Shown here: piece after piece, positions 17,109 to 25,199 of the stretch | How the letters are laid out: the number at the start of each line of letters is the position of its first letter | How positions within the stretch are numbered: position 1 is the first letter of the stretch | Assembly (NCBI RefSeq): GCF_030551755.1 | Contig: NZ_JAUPEC010000015.1 | Span: forward strand, 1-64,000 | Reading direction: 5' to 3' | Source of the DNA: Pseudocolwellia sp. AS88 | Lineage (GTDB): Bacteria; Pseudomonadota; Gammaproteobacteria; Enterobacterales; Alteromonadaceae | DNA: 64,000 nt | Translations under genes and position numbers: made by a program | Notes under the pieces: model-generated | Database searches by the model: none | Told to the model about the DNA's origin: nothing | Seen by the model: only the letters and a program-made list of their open reading frames with translations

Positions 17109-18794
17109 ATGATGTCTACGGGTCCTGTAATTGTTGTAAGTCTCGAATTAATCAACAACGAGGTTTTTGAAAGTTTATTAAAAAATATGCTTGAGGATAA
17201 GCATATTTTAAAATCCGAAAAAGAGATCATAAATACTATTTTGTTTTCAGCTGCATATGAATATGAGTTTAAAAATGAAACTAACGCCTACGTTAGATAC
17301 TTCACCGTTCTTGATGGATTAGCTAAAACTGATCACCCTGATAAGCCTGGTAAGCTTTTTAAATTAAGTAAAGCAAGCCGATACAACAAACTAAACCACT
17401 TTAAAGAACTTGGTTTTTTTAAAGAGCTTACACAAGCTGAATACCCTAAAGAAGTTAGTAACTCTAAAAAAGGTACCAGCATCTTTCAATTACAAAAACC
17501 AACTAAGCTCATATCTTTATCAGGTGATGCCTCTAACGTAATTACGGTTAATACTACAGGTTATCGTGATCAACTAATTAAAGAGAAAGCGTTACTCAAT
17601 AGCTCAACGAGTATCTTGTATGTCACCAATAAAGAAATCAACAGTGTAGCTACTCACGTTCTAGTGTCAGCATTTTTATCTAGAGCTGGTAGGCCTGATA
17701 AGTCTTTTAAAGAAAAAACGCTTACAACTTCTTTTAGAGTGCCTTCAACAATTCCTAATGAAGAATATGCAGAGATTAAAATCACAGCTACATCCTTGGC
17801 AACGACTGAAATAATCAGTGCTGATCAAATGCTATTAGTTGATTACACCCTTTCTCAAATCAAACAATACGTACAAGAAGAGCAATATAAATTAAAAGCC
17901 CCAATCAAGAACGCCTTCACACTCGATTTAGTTGATATCATCAGAGATTTTGATAAATCAGATTCTGGTGGGTACCGAGCAGCACTGTACGCTGATTTTC
18001 AGGCAATATCAGGCACTGAATTTGATATATCAGCTTCTGAGGGAGCTAAAGGCCTAATGGCTCAATTTGGCTTTACTGACGAAGATGGCAATGTATTTGA
18101 TGTTAAAAAAGTTTCATTGTTAAAAATTGATGGGGAAAGGCTTGATGCTGATGAGGATTTATTAAACTTATCAAAGAACAGAAAAGTACCAAGACATATT
18201 ACCGTTAAATTACCGGACTTTATGCTGGAAGTGATCAATAACTTCCTTAACGGACTATCAGACAATATCTTGCCGATGTTTAATAGAAATACGGACCAAC
18301 TTACAGTTGATGATGCTGGCTATTGTTGGGTTCTAAATAACTACATCATGTCTATGCTACCTAAAGTTAACTTTATACATGGGCCCATCGATGTTGACAG
18401 GTTTCTAACTAACTTTATGCCAGCTGTTAAACAATTAAAATCGTCTATCTTAGTTCGTAACAGATTATTCACCATATTAAATAACTCATCGCGAGTATTA
18501 TACCGAGAAGATTTTAAGAGCAATGTTAGAAGACAGATCAGCTTTTCACTATTTATATCTCAAATAGAAAAATTCATAATAATGATACGTAATAAAACAA
18601 CTGTAGCTACTAAACTTTCATCTCAAGTATATACAATATCAATTATACGCAGTGATAAAGACTTGAACGATTTAGTCCAAGCTCAACGACATGCATTGTC
18701 ATCCTCTGACGATTATCTACAAAACGAAACCTTCAAGGAAGGTGTTCTTAATGCGTTTGAAGTTAACACAAAAGGCTTAGTGTTTGATAAATAA
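17109..18794 (+). CDS. RctB-like replication initiator
   Basis: This 561-residue protein is the first gene after the iteron block. An N-terminal part (about 60-130) could be a winged helix. The middle contains ISADQMLLVDYTLSQIKQY and LDLVDIIRDFDKSDSGGYR, which line up with my recollection of Vibrio RctB (a DDLM...QY segment, then DIL...KKDSG..R). A later block with strands and helix (RHITVKLPDFMLEVINNFL) also fits. RctB-type initiators bind GATC-containing iterons whose Dam methylation is needed for binding, and the iterons here contain GATC. The family call is from pattern memory and was not searched. A different plasmid Rep family remains possible. Confidence 0.68.
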   Translation: MMSTGPVIVVSLELINNEVFESLLKNMLEDKHILKSEKEIINTILFSAAYEYEFKNETNAYVRYFTVLDGLAKTDHPDKPGKLFKLSKASRYNKLNHFKELGFFKELTQAEYPKEVSNSKKGTSIFQLQKPTKLISLSGDASNVITVNTTGYRDQLIKEKALLNSSTSILYVTNKEINSVATHVLVSAFLSRAGRPDKSFKEKTLTTSFRVPSTIPNEEYAEIKITATSLATTEIISADQMLLVDYTLSQIKQYVQEEQYKLKAPIKNAFTLDLVDIIRDFDKSDSGGYRAALYADFQAISGTEFDISASEGAKGLMAQFGFTDEDGNVFDVKKVSLLKIDGERLDADEDLLNLSKNRKVPRHITVKLPDFMLEVINNFLNGLSDNILPMFNRNTDQLTVDDAGYCWVLNNYIMSMLPKVNFIHGPIDVDRFLTNFMPAVKQLKSSILVRNRLFTILNNSSRVLYREDFKSNVRRQISFSLFISQIEKFIIMIRNKTTVATKLSSQVYTISIIRSDKDLNDLVQAQRHALSSSDDYLQNETFKEGVLNAFEVNTKGLVFDK

Positions 18795-18904
18795 GACTTT
18801 GTTGTTAATTTAGATTACAAGACCCCCTTTTCAACCCCCCTCCCCTTTTAGATTAATATTAACGTATTGAAAATTTACGTATTAAAAATTTTAAGGAATT
18901 TACC
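18795..18904. other. C-tract spacer after the initiator gene
   Basis: Short gap with a run of C tracts at about 18822-18847 (ACCCCCTTTTC, then CCCCCC and CCCC). The minus strand therefore has three closely spaced G tracts of 4-6, which might form an intramolecular quadruplex. A GGAA ribosome site precedes the next start at 18905. Confidence 0.35.
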
Positions 18905-19249
18905 ATGAGAATCGAATTAGGCATTAATCAAGTTAAACTTAAATCAGGCCAAACTGCTGAGACACTTACATTAGGGGGTGACTATTTGATCACCTCTGTA
19001 AATAACGTACCGGAAGAGTTCACCTGTACAGAACTTTCGGCTAACGAAGCGGTGTTTACGCCTGTAGCGGATAACTCACGCCTTAAGTTTTTTGCTAAGC
19101 TTGGACAGGTCCTTACGACTCAAGAAAAGTCGTCTATAACTGCAGCCTTACAAAAAGGTATTAAACTTTCCTATTTGGATTTACTTAATAAAGGTTTAAC
19201 CATGGGGTTTCTCGCTCTAGATAGAGAATTCGGTTATAGAGTTGCCTAG
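18905..19249 (+). CDS. Hypothetical replicon protein
   Basis: This 114-residue soluble protein has a good ribosome site (AAGGAA). The N-terminal half is beta-rich (VKLKSGQTAETLTLGGDYLI). The C-terminal half has helices (SSITAALQKGIKLSYLDLLNKG). No family is recognised. It lies between the initiator gene and an XRE regulator gene, on the same strand, with only 15 bases to the next start. A role in copy control or regulation is plausible but unproven. Confidence 0.6.
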   Translation: MRIELGINQVKLKSGQTAETLTLGGDYLITSVNNVPEEFTCTELSANEAVFTPVADNSRLKFFAKLGQVLTTQEKSSITAALQKGIKLSYLDLLNKGLTMGFLALDREFGYRVA

Positions 19250-19264
19250 TTATTGGAGTTAACA

Positions 19265-19558
19265 ATGAAAACATTATTTGATGGCTCTTTAAAAAGCACT
19301 GCTAGTGTTAAGTTTTGTGCCTGGTTAAAAGCTAGTAGGAAAGCATTGAGACCCAAAATGTCTTTAAGAAACGCTGGTGAGCTCATTAAAGCACCTCATA
19401 CCCTGCCCTCAAAAATTGAGAATGGCAATCGTCGTATAGACATTGTTGAGTACGTTATTTACTGTAAAGCTATTGGTTTAGACCCTTTAGAGGGGTTAAA
19501 GGTAATACAAGATAGTTTAGACGATGTGGACATTGAAGGTTTATCGGTTCCGAATTAG
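19265..19558 (+). CDS. XRE-like helix-turn-helix regulator
   Basis: This protein of about 97 residues has a Cro/CI-type helix-turn-helix: FCAWLKASRKALRPKMSLRNAGELI, then SKIENGNRRIDIVEYVIYCKAIGLDPLEGL. I start at ATG 19265 because GGAG (19255-19258) is properly spaced before it. A TTG four codons earlier would overlap that site. Its stop codon (TAG, 19556-19558) lies inside an iteron copy. It could repress the initiator, the methyltransferase downstream, or itself, perhaps through the 20-bp palindromes that begin 170 bases later. Confidence 0.7.
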   Translation: MKTLFDGSLKSTASVKFCAWLKASRKALRPKMSLRNAGELIKAPHTLPSKIENGNRRIDIVEYVIYCKAIGLDPLEGLKVIQDSLDDVDIEGLSVPN

Positions 19559-19570
19559 ACGATCACTTTT
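19550..19570 (+). repeat. Isolated iteron overlapping a stop codon
   Basis: CCGAATTAGACGATCACTTT is a full-strength iteron, and the TAG inside it terminates the XRE-like gene. It lies 2.7 kb from the origin block and may serve copy control (titration or handcuffing). Confidence 0.75.
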
Positions 19571-19651
19571 AGGCTGCTAATTGTGATTGTTTCAAATAAT
19601 AACACCCTACCCCCACCATTCCATCAACAGTAGCTACACTAGTACTTACAC

Positions 19652-20114
19652 CGCAAAAGCACTACACTTTTTTTAGACGTTAAGTCATGGATACATTAAT
19701 GATTGGCAATTATTTTCTTGTCCAACGTTGGACAAGAACAATTAATCGATTAAATCAGTATTGGAGTTGATTTAATAAAGCTAAATATTCCTTACGTTTT
19801 TCATATAAAAACAGCTTGTCCAACGTTGGACAAGATATTTATGGATATAATAATATGTATAAAACAAGGTGAAAGGCTAAAGGTTCGTATTGTATTCTTA
19901 CTTGCTATCTAAGGTGTTAATTATCATTAACACAAAGTAGGGCCAGCAACGTTATATATTATCTTGTCCAATGTTGGACAAACTTATTAGGCTCGCAAAT
20001 ACAGTTCACTTTTTTTAGACATATACCTAACTTTAATTCTACATTTCATTTAACGCTTGTCCAATGTTGGACAGCTTCAGAATTAGACGATCACTTTTTT
20101 TAGACATATATGTA
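19652..20114. repeat. CTTTTTTTAGACRT motif copies
   Basis: A short motif (CTTTTTTTAGACRT followed by A/T-rich bases) occurs at about 19667-19682, 20009-20024 and 20093-20108, and again near 16288-16304 in the origin. The 16.3-kb and 19.65-kb copies also share the upstream context CGCA-(T)AAAAGCAC. The third copy here is fused to an iteron. Function is unknown. Confidence 0.55.
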
Positions 20115-20193
20115 TTTTCAGGCCATTCAATTAAACGTTCCCATGAATAAATTAATATTATCTCTATTTGTTTCTTGTCCAACGTTGGACAAA
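19725..20193. repeat. Five 20-bp palindromes upstream of the methyltransferase gene
   Basis: CTTGTCCAACGTTGGACAAG is a perfect palindrome at 19727-19746 (extends to 24 bp, 19725-19748) and 19815-19834. Near-perfect copies are at 19963-19982 and 20056-20075 (AATGTT centre) and at 20174-20193. A sixth copy is at 21742-21765, after the methyltransferase gene. Candidate roles are operators of a dimeric regulator or a partition/incompatibility site. Confidence 0.85.
20079..20100 (+). repeat. Isolated iteron
   Basis: CAGAATTAGACGATCACTTT, matching the set B iterons and running directly into a CTTTTTTTAGAC motif. Confidence 0.75.
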
Positions 20194-20318
20194 CTTTATT
20201 TTTCTATCGCAAAATTAGTTGTTATTAATTTGAGTAATGATCAATTTAAGACCCCCCTTCAGCACCACTATGGGACTTAGGTACTATTGTTTTATACAAT
20301 ATTATTAAGGAATACATT

Positions 20319-21722
20319 ATGTCTCTTCATTTAGAATCACTATCATTAAAAACTACATCAAAAGGCGCTAGAGTTTGGTTGAACAATGCTAGCTCAAAAA
20401 ACTGTGGTTTTGTTACAGGCGCTAACTACACTGTTAATTACTTTGAATCTTATGTAGACGTTATTCTTGAAGAAGAAGGTAAGCGTGTTGTTGTTGAAGG
20501 CAACATCATGGACATTCAAAATAATAGATTGGCAAAAGTTTTTTCTGATACTGACCGTGTTCACGTTGAATACCAGTATGGGCGCGTAAGAATTAAACCT
20601 TATTATCATGATGAAAAAATCAAAAGACGTAAAGTTTCTCTTATAGAGCGCGTATCAAAAAACTCTCCTATTCGAATTGGTGAGCTGTTTGCTGGTACTG
20701 GCTGGTTGGGTAAAAAAGTTGCTGAAGGTTTATTGATTGCTGGTATATCTTCTTCTTTAGCTTTTGCTAATGAGCATGATAGACACGGTGCAGACTTGAT
20801 AAATAATTTTCAAGAAACCACTCAAATATCAAATGCGGTTATCGTTCAAGATGATTTATTCAACATGGATAAGTCATTGGTACCTGAATTAGATATTATG
20901 GTGATGGGCTACCCATGCGTAGGCTTTACGGGCCAACAATCTGTTAAACGCTCAATGGATATAGAGCACGAAGCAGCAGGCATGTTATTTGTTCCTGTAC
21001 TTGATGTGTTAAACCGCGCAAACCCATCTGTTATCATTCTTGAAAACTCTGATAAAATGATTGATTCGACGACTGATCACATAATGACTACAGTTCTTTC
21101 AAAAGCTGGTTATAAGTTTAGCCATACAATTCTATCAGGCACTGAATATGGCGACTTTGAACAAAGAAAGCGTTTAGCAAAAGTATATTACTCTGAAAAT
21201 TTAGCGGAATTGGATTTGTCTTTACTTGTACCTACAAAAGAAAAAGTTAGAACATTCAGTGAAGTTCTAGAGCCAATATCTGATGATTCTGCACAATGGC
21301 GCGACCTTAGCTACCTAGCAAAAAAGAACGATGAAACAAAGCATGGTCATAAGTTTATCGTATCAAAACCAGAAGACACAAGATTACCAGCTTTTTCAGC
21401 TTCATATGGTAAAACCCAAGCAGACTCAGCTTTAATAGAACACCCAACAAATCCAGCTTTACATAGAATATGTTCAGCAGGCGAACACTGTAACGTTAGA
21501 CGCATTACAGGCAACCTTAAAGCCGCTATCGTTTCAATTGCTGATGGTACTCACCATTTACAGAAAGGGCGCACTAACGCAACGAAAAGCCATTCATTAT
21601 TAGGTAATTCAATCACACCAACGCCATGGAAAAGATTAGGGGAGTTTTTAGGAAACTGGATCAATGCTCAAACGTCGATTACTAAAGTAAAGAAAAGCTT
21701 TGCAGAGACTTTATTTGTATAA
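20319..21722 (+). CDS. Orphan C5-cytosine DNA methyltransferase
   Basis: This 467-residue protein has the motif order of C5 methyltransferases. Motif I is LFAGTGWLG (about 127-135), IV is GYPCVGFTGQQ with the catalytic Cys, VI is ILENSD, VIII is FEQRKRL and X is LLGNSITPTPW near the end. It has PCV and ENS where PCQ and ENV are usual. An N-terminal extension of about 115 residues (GARVWLNN...CGFVTGANYTV) recalls small SymE/AbrB-like swapped-hairpin DNA-binding domains. No restriction nuclease is adjacent. It is flanked on both sides by the 20-bp palindromes and by iterons, which suggests integration into replicon control. Confidence 0.83.
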   Translation: MSLHLESLSLKTTSKGARVWLNNASSKNCGFVTGANYTVNYFESYVDVILEEEGKRVVVEGNIMDIQNNRLAKVFSDTDRVHVEYQYGRVRIKPYYHDEKIKRRKVSLIERVSKNSPIRIGELFAGTGWLGKKVAEGLLIAGISSSLAFANEHDRHGADLINNFQETTQISNAVIVQDDLFNMDKSLVPELDIMVMGYPCVGFTGQQSVKRSMDIEHEAAGMLFVPVLDVLNRANPSVIILENSDKMIDSTTDHIMTTVLSKAGYKFSHTILSGTEYGDFEQRKRLAKVYYSENLAELDLSLLVPTKEKVRTFSEVLEPISDDSAQWRDLSYLAKKNDETKHGHKFIVSKPEDTRLPAFSASYGKTQADSALIEHPTNPALHRICSAGEHCNVRRITGNLKAAIVSIADGTHHLQKGRTNATKSHSLLGNSITPTPWKRLGEFLGNWINAQTSITKVKKSFAETLFV

Positions 21723-21741
21723 CCAAGATTACTCATTAGAA

Positions 21742-21765
21742 AGCTTGTCCAACGTTGGACAAGCT
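21742..21765. repeat. Sixth 20-bp palindrome (downstream copy)
   Basis: AGCTTGTCCAAC and its exact complement form a 24-bp perfect palindrome 20 bases after the methyltransferase stop. An iteron copy begins at the very next base. Confidence 0.85.
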
Positions 21766-21894
21766 CCGTATTAGACGATCAGTTTTGAAAAGACTTCTTG
21801 ATTTTATTGGGCTTGAAACTTTTTGTGGGCATGTAACATGTCATGTTCTGATGCTTATTCTATTTGTCCATGTTCCGAATTGGACGATCACTTT
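21766..21894 (+). repeat. Two isolated iterons
   Basis: CCGTATTAGACGATCAGTTT at 21766-21785 and CCGAATTGGACGATCACTTT at 21875-21894, with one-base differences from the main iterons. They lie in the leader of the next small gene. Confidence 0.75.
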
Positions 21895-21982
21895 AACAAC
21901 ATTTATTGAAGCACCCCCAATTGAAATACACATTGAATTAGTAGGTACATTAATTATGTCACTAATCATTGGAGTTTTAATA

Positions 21983-22228
21983 ATGTTAGATTCAATACAA
22001 GAAAAAGCGAAAAATTTAGATCCAAAAACGGTAAGACAGTTACTTAATGAAGAGCATACGCTAGTCACAGAGCTTTCCATCATAAAAAAGAACAATTCAA
22101 GTAGAACTAGAATGTCACGAAGACAATCTGAATTTTACAGAGAAAAATTTACCCGAATTCAACGCAAGCTTAAGCTCATTGCTGCGATACATGAATTATA
22201 TAGCGAAAGACCTTTATTACAGGCTTAG
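21983..22228 (+). CDS. Small basic hypothetical protein
   Basis: A product of 81 residues, MLDSIQEKAKNLDPKTVRQL onward, basic and helical (RTRMSRRQSEFYREKFTRIQRKLKLIA), with no signal or membrane helix. A longer frame reaching back to 21755 would run through two iterons and encode an odd Cys/His/Leu-rich leader. GGAG at 21971-21974 supports ATG 21983. A terminator follows. Function is unknown. Confidence 0.5.
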   Translation: MLDSIQEKAKNLDPKTVRQLLNEEHTLVTELSIIKKNNSSRTRMSRRQSEFYREKFTRIQRKLKLIAAIHELYSERPLLQA

Positions 22229-22241
22229 TTAAGTTAAACAT

Positions 22242-22272
22242 AAAAAGGGATGTTAATTGGCATCCCTTTTTA
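22242..22272 (+). terminator. Rho-independent terminator
   Basis: Perfect 11-bp stem AAAAAGGGATG (22242-22252) with CATCCCTTTTT (22261-22271) and an 8-base loop. It closes the methyltransferase/small-protein unit. Confidence 0.9.
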
Positions 22273-22323
22273 TATCCAATGACGTATTTATCGCATTCTA
22301 TCGAATTGCTTCAAGGTTACGTT

Positions 22324-22344
22324 CCGAATTAGACGATCACTTTT
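22324..22344 (+). repeat. Isolated iteron (outermost copy)
   Basis: CCGAATTAGACGATCACTTT, a full match to the set B iterons. It is the last copy on the right, 5.4 kb from the origin block. Confidence 0.78.
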
Positions 22345-22460
22345 GATAAAATAGTAACTATTTAGTCGGGATCGGGATTAAAGCGGCTAAAAGATTGAAA
22401 TGTAGCAATCGGGTTGTCTAATATAAAAACACCAGTGGACAGACTTAAAACTTATCAACC

Positions 22461-22967
22461 ATTGATGGGAAATTATTTGTCATTGAGTATCCTCAATTAT
22501 TAAAACATTTAGACACCACTAAAAACAAAGACATTAATATTGATAAGTTGTTGTCTACATCTACAACTGAGCTTTCTTGGAATTGTGTAGCCTGTAAAGA
22601 CACTTATAAGCGCTAAGTATCGTATTTTACTAAGACCGAAAACTCTATGACTTCAGCATTTTGTTTATCGTGTAGTCGTGCAGCGGTAAAGCGCTTTATC
22701 TCTCTTGAAAGTGATTATCCAGATCTTGCGTCTGATTATGACACTGATAAAAATCGGAAGAGCGTTACTGAAATAGGCGTTCATAGTAAAACCCCAGTTT
22801 ATTGGAAATGTCATAATTGTGGTAAAGGATGGCTTGATAGTCCATGTAAACGTGTTTTGTCATCTAAAAGCAAAGGCTGCCCTCATTGCCATGAGAGTGA
22901 GCAGAACTCACGGGTGAATCATATGGCGTTAATGGCGAACTGGTTAATCATTCAGATGAGCCTGTAA
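22461..22967 (+). pseudogene. Zinc-ribbon (DUF4379-like) protein gene interrupted by a stop
   Basis: One frame encodes FVIEYPQLLKHLDTTKNKD...LSWNCVACKDTYKR, a TAA at 22614-22616, then FCLSCSRAAVKRFISLESDY...VYWKCHNCGKGW...GCPHCHESEQ. The paired CxxC knuckles after W-x-C and the repeated YP-L---D---NK pattern are those of the DUF4379 zinc-ribbon repeats found in plasmid and phage proteins, sometimes next to nuclease domains. The upstream end has no clear start codon, and the 3' end runs into unrelated sequence. The frame from ATG 22647 alone would give a 106-residue remnant. Probably decayed. Confidence 0.6.
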
Positions 22968-23164
22968 TAGCCATTTATGAAACAACCACGAACAACCTTA
23001 ATGATAGAGGGGAGTACATTAAATAGCTGCCTTATGATGAATTCATGGGGCTTAAAATCAGAATTCGAGATCAATAGTAGTCATACGCTTGAACATAACA
23101 AAACGGTTGTCATCCAAAACACTTTAGATGTCAAATACAATACAGTTTTTTATAGAGGTATATT
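22968..23164 (+). other. Possible small-gene remnant
   Basis: A frame distinct from the zinc-ribbon gene reads ELTGESYGVNGELVNHSD and EPVIAIYETTTNNLNDRGEY (with TAG soon after), then LPYDEFMGLKIRIRDQ and a stop. It looks protein-like but has no start and contains a stop. It may be debris of a small plasmid protein. Confidence 0.3.
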
Positions 23165-23536
23165 ATGTTCCACATGAAAACAATGAACAAAGACATTAGA
23201 ACAGAGTCTTGGTTTAAAGGCGCATTAAAAAATGATTTGCTACTCGATCACCTATTTGATTTATACCTAGTGATCGAAGCGCCCAAAGGCTTTACTAATG
23301 AATTGGCTGTATTTAACCAGAGAGGCTATATGTTCGTTACTCGCGAATCTGTTTATGTTAGTGTTGAGAACTGGGAGAGCTATACGGAGTTTACTCGACA
23401 ACTGGCCAGTACAGAAAATCAAGCGCGTGAAATGGTCACGTATCAAATGGTTTACATGAATGATATTGCCATTGGTAAATACAACGAAGGCATTGCAAAA
23501 GACATTAGCCACGCAAAAGAAGAGCAGGGGGCATAA
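23165..23536 (+). CDS. Hypothetical accessory protein
   Basis: This 123-residue soluble protein is predicted to mix strands and helices. It is acidic, with no motif I recognise. GAGG upstream of 23165 supports the start; ATG 23174 is an alternative. It lies between debris and a very small gene, on the plus strand. Its composition matches small plasmid-backbone proteins. Confidence 0.55.
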   Translation: MFHMKTMNKDIRTESWFKGALKNDLLLDHLFDLYLVIEAPKGFTNELAVFNQRGYMFVTRESVYVSVENWESYTEFTRQLASTENQAREMVTYQMVYMNDIAIGKYNEGIAKDISHAKEEQGA

Positions 23537-23684
23537 CCCTCATCGCACGTTCAAACTATCGTTTGATCTTAAAACCATTGAATAATTTGAATAAAAACCT
23601 TCCGTGCTAAGCATAACCCCCACTCAAACAACCTATAATTATTAGGTTACCTTAAATACATCTTCAGTATTAAAGAATACAAAT

Positions 23685-23870
23685 ATGTCTATATATGTTT
23701 TAAACAATTCAGAAATCTCAGGTATTGCACATTTCGCAGCTAAAAATGGCATTGGTCTAGCTAACGTGATTGGCAATATTTTACGTCAAGCAAATCTTGA
23801 ATGTTGGAATGAACGATATAGCAAAGCAGATGTAAATACGTTTGAGCTTGAATACGTTCCTTATAAATAA
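23685..23870 (+). CDS. Small hypothetical protein
   Basis: A possible 61-residue product beginning MSIYVLNNSEISGIAHFAA. It is convergent with hipA, 9 bases from the hipA stop. No recognisable ribosome site beyond an A-rich leader and no family match by eye. It could be real, because residue use is normal and hydrophobic spacing is regular. Confidence 0.4.
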   Translation: MSIYVLNNSEISGIAHFAAKNGIGLANVIGNILRQANLECWNERYSKADVNTFELEYVPYK

Positions 23871-23879
23871 AACAAACTG

Positions 23880-25199
23880 CTATTGTCTGTGCAGCTCAAA
23901 TTGGCGCTTCATTTTTTCGAGAGAATTTAATGTTTGGCGCGTGATTATTTGACCAACTTCCTTATTAAATATAGGCTCTGCTGATTCATTCGCTCGCTTT
24001 AACGCATCAGGAACTTCTACAAACAGTTTTTCTAATATTTCTACCATGATATTTTCAGATAAACCTAAATACTTTGCATGAGATAACCAATGCCTTGCCT
24101 GTATACGGTACCAATGATAATGCGTATTTCTACTATGTACTTTCATTGCCATCTTAATTTTTCTCGGGTGCGTATTACCTGTACCGAAGTAGGGGTATGC
24201 GCTGATAACATCGTAAAAAGGTGTTAAATGAAAACCATTGGGACGTAAGAATATACTGAAGTTTTTAGCATGACCATCGTTAGCAGCTAACAACCAGAAC
24301 AACACTTGAGACTTCATAAAAACGATTCTATCTTCAATAGGTCGTAAACTAAATGACAGAAGTTCCATTATTTCTAGGGCACTAGGGCCACCATGCTCTT
24401 CATATTTATTATCACTTAAGCGACCTAATGCTTGGCAAAAATCTTCTTGCGGTAAACGTATAATTGAGTCGGCATTTACTTTCCTATCAAAGCGTTCAAC
24501 GATTAACACACGTTCATCTTCAAACTGTTTAATTTCAGCATGGGCAACTGACAACCCTAATTCTTTTAAAAAAGCTAAACAGAACCATTCATTATCAATA
24601 CTATTCCTAAAATCAATATTCATCGTTTCATGATGATTAATAGGAGGCTTGAAAATATGTGTTGTTGGTGTTTTGCCTAACGGTTTGTTCCATTGGTCAT
24701 TCCACCAAGTTAACGCTGTTTTTTCTTGGGCTCCAGCAAGGCTGATACGAAAATCTTCATTATTTTGCATACCTAAAGTATTAGTTGTCCGTGTGTTCTT
24801 TATATGACTAGCGATATCATGTTCATTATAAACCTGAATTTCAACAGTAGGGGGCTTTCCTAATGGTGGTTCTGAACTTAACGCTATGGCACCTACACAA
24901 TCTCGGCCAATCAAGACAAGTAAATCAAAAACAGATGTGCTTCTTGCGCCTAAGCGAGAAACTATATTTTTTCTGATATTCATATTATCAGGTAACAGGT
25001 TTTCGAAATAAGCTTCGACAGCTTGATCGTTCAACAATGCACTCATAGGTAAGCTTTGTGAAAGGGGTCGGCTCCCTCTGCGTTCTATCCAACTCTGTGC
25101 GTACTCAAATGATAGCGCATTACGCTTATGATGCAATTCTCCAACGAGAACACCATTCATAGAGCAATATAAGGTTTGTGTGTGTGACTTCCTACCCAT
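23880..25199 (-). CDS. hipA: HipA-family serine/threonine kinase toxin
   Basis: This 439-residue protein matches full-length HipA. The N-terminal domain has LSFEYAQSWIERRGSRPLSQS and a central LAGAQEKTALTWW. The kinase core has VLIVERFDRK (about 240) and the catalytic/metal motifs ANDGHAKNFSIF (about 313-324) and LTPFYDVISAYPY. HipA toxins phosphorylate aminoacyl-tRNA synthetases such as GltX, giving growth arrest and persistence. Here the pair is likely a plasmid-maintenance module. Its start overlaps the hipB stop by one base. Confidence 0.9.
   Translation of the reverse strand: MGRKSHTQTLYCSMNGVLVGELHHKRNALSFEYAQSWIERRGSRPLSQSLPMSALLNDQAVEAYFENLLPDNMNIRKNIVSRLGARSTSVFDLLVLIGRDCVGAIALSSEPPLGKPPTVEIQVYNEHDIASHIKNTRTTNTLGMQNNEDFRISLAGAQEKTALTWWNDQWNKPLGKTPTTHIFKPPINHHETMNIDFRNSIDNEWFCLAFLKELGLSVAHAEIKQFEDERVLIVERFDRKVNADSIIRLPQEDFCQALGRLSDNKYEEHGGPSALEIMELLSFSLRPIEDRIVFMKSQVLFWLLAANDGHAKNFSIFLRPNGFHLTPFYDVISAYPYFGTGNTHPRKIKMAMKVHSRNTHYHWYRIQARHWLSHAKYLGLSENIMVEILEKLFVEVPDALKRANESAEPIFNKEVGQIITRQTLNSLEKMKRQFELHRQ

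Larger units (their letters stand above)
19559..20318. promoter_or_regulatory. Regulatory gap between XRE-like and methyltransferase genes
   Basis: About 760 bases without a gene, densely packed with repeats: two iterons (19550-19570 and 20079-20100), five 20-bp palindromes and three CTTTTTTTAGAC motifs. The methyltransferase promoter must lie here. An AAGGAAT ribosome site precedes the start at 20319. Confidence 0.7.

Noticed and set aside
18822-18847. G-quadruplex on the minus strand after the initiator gene
   Set aside because: Three long G tracts are visible but a fourth must come from splitting one of them; noted in the feature list only.
22977-23177. 66-residue plus-strand frame
   Set aside because: A different frame of the same stretch reads more protein-like; this one has random composition.
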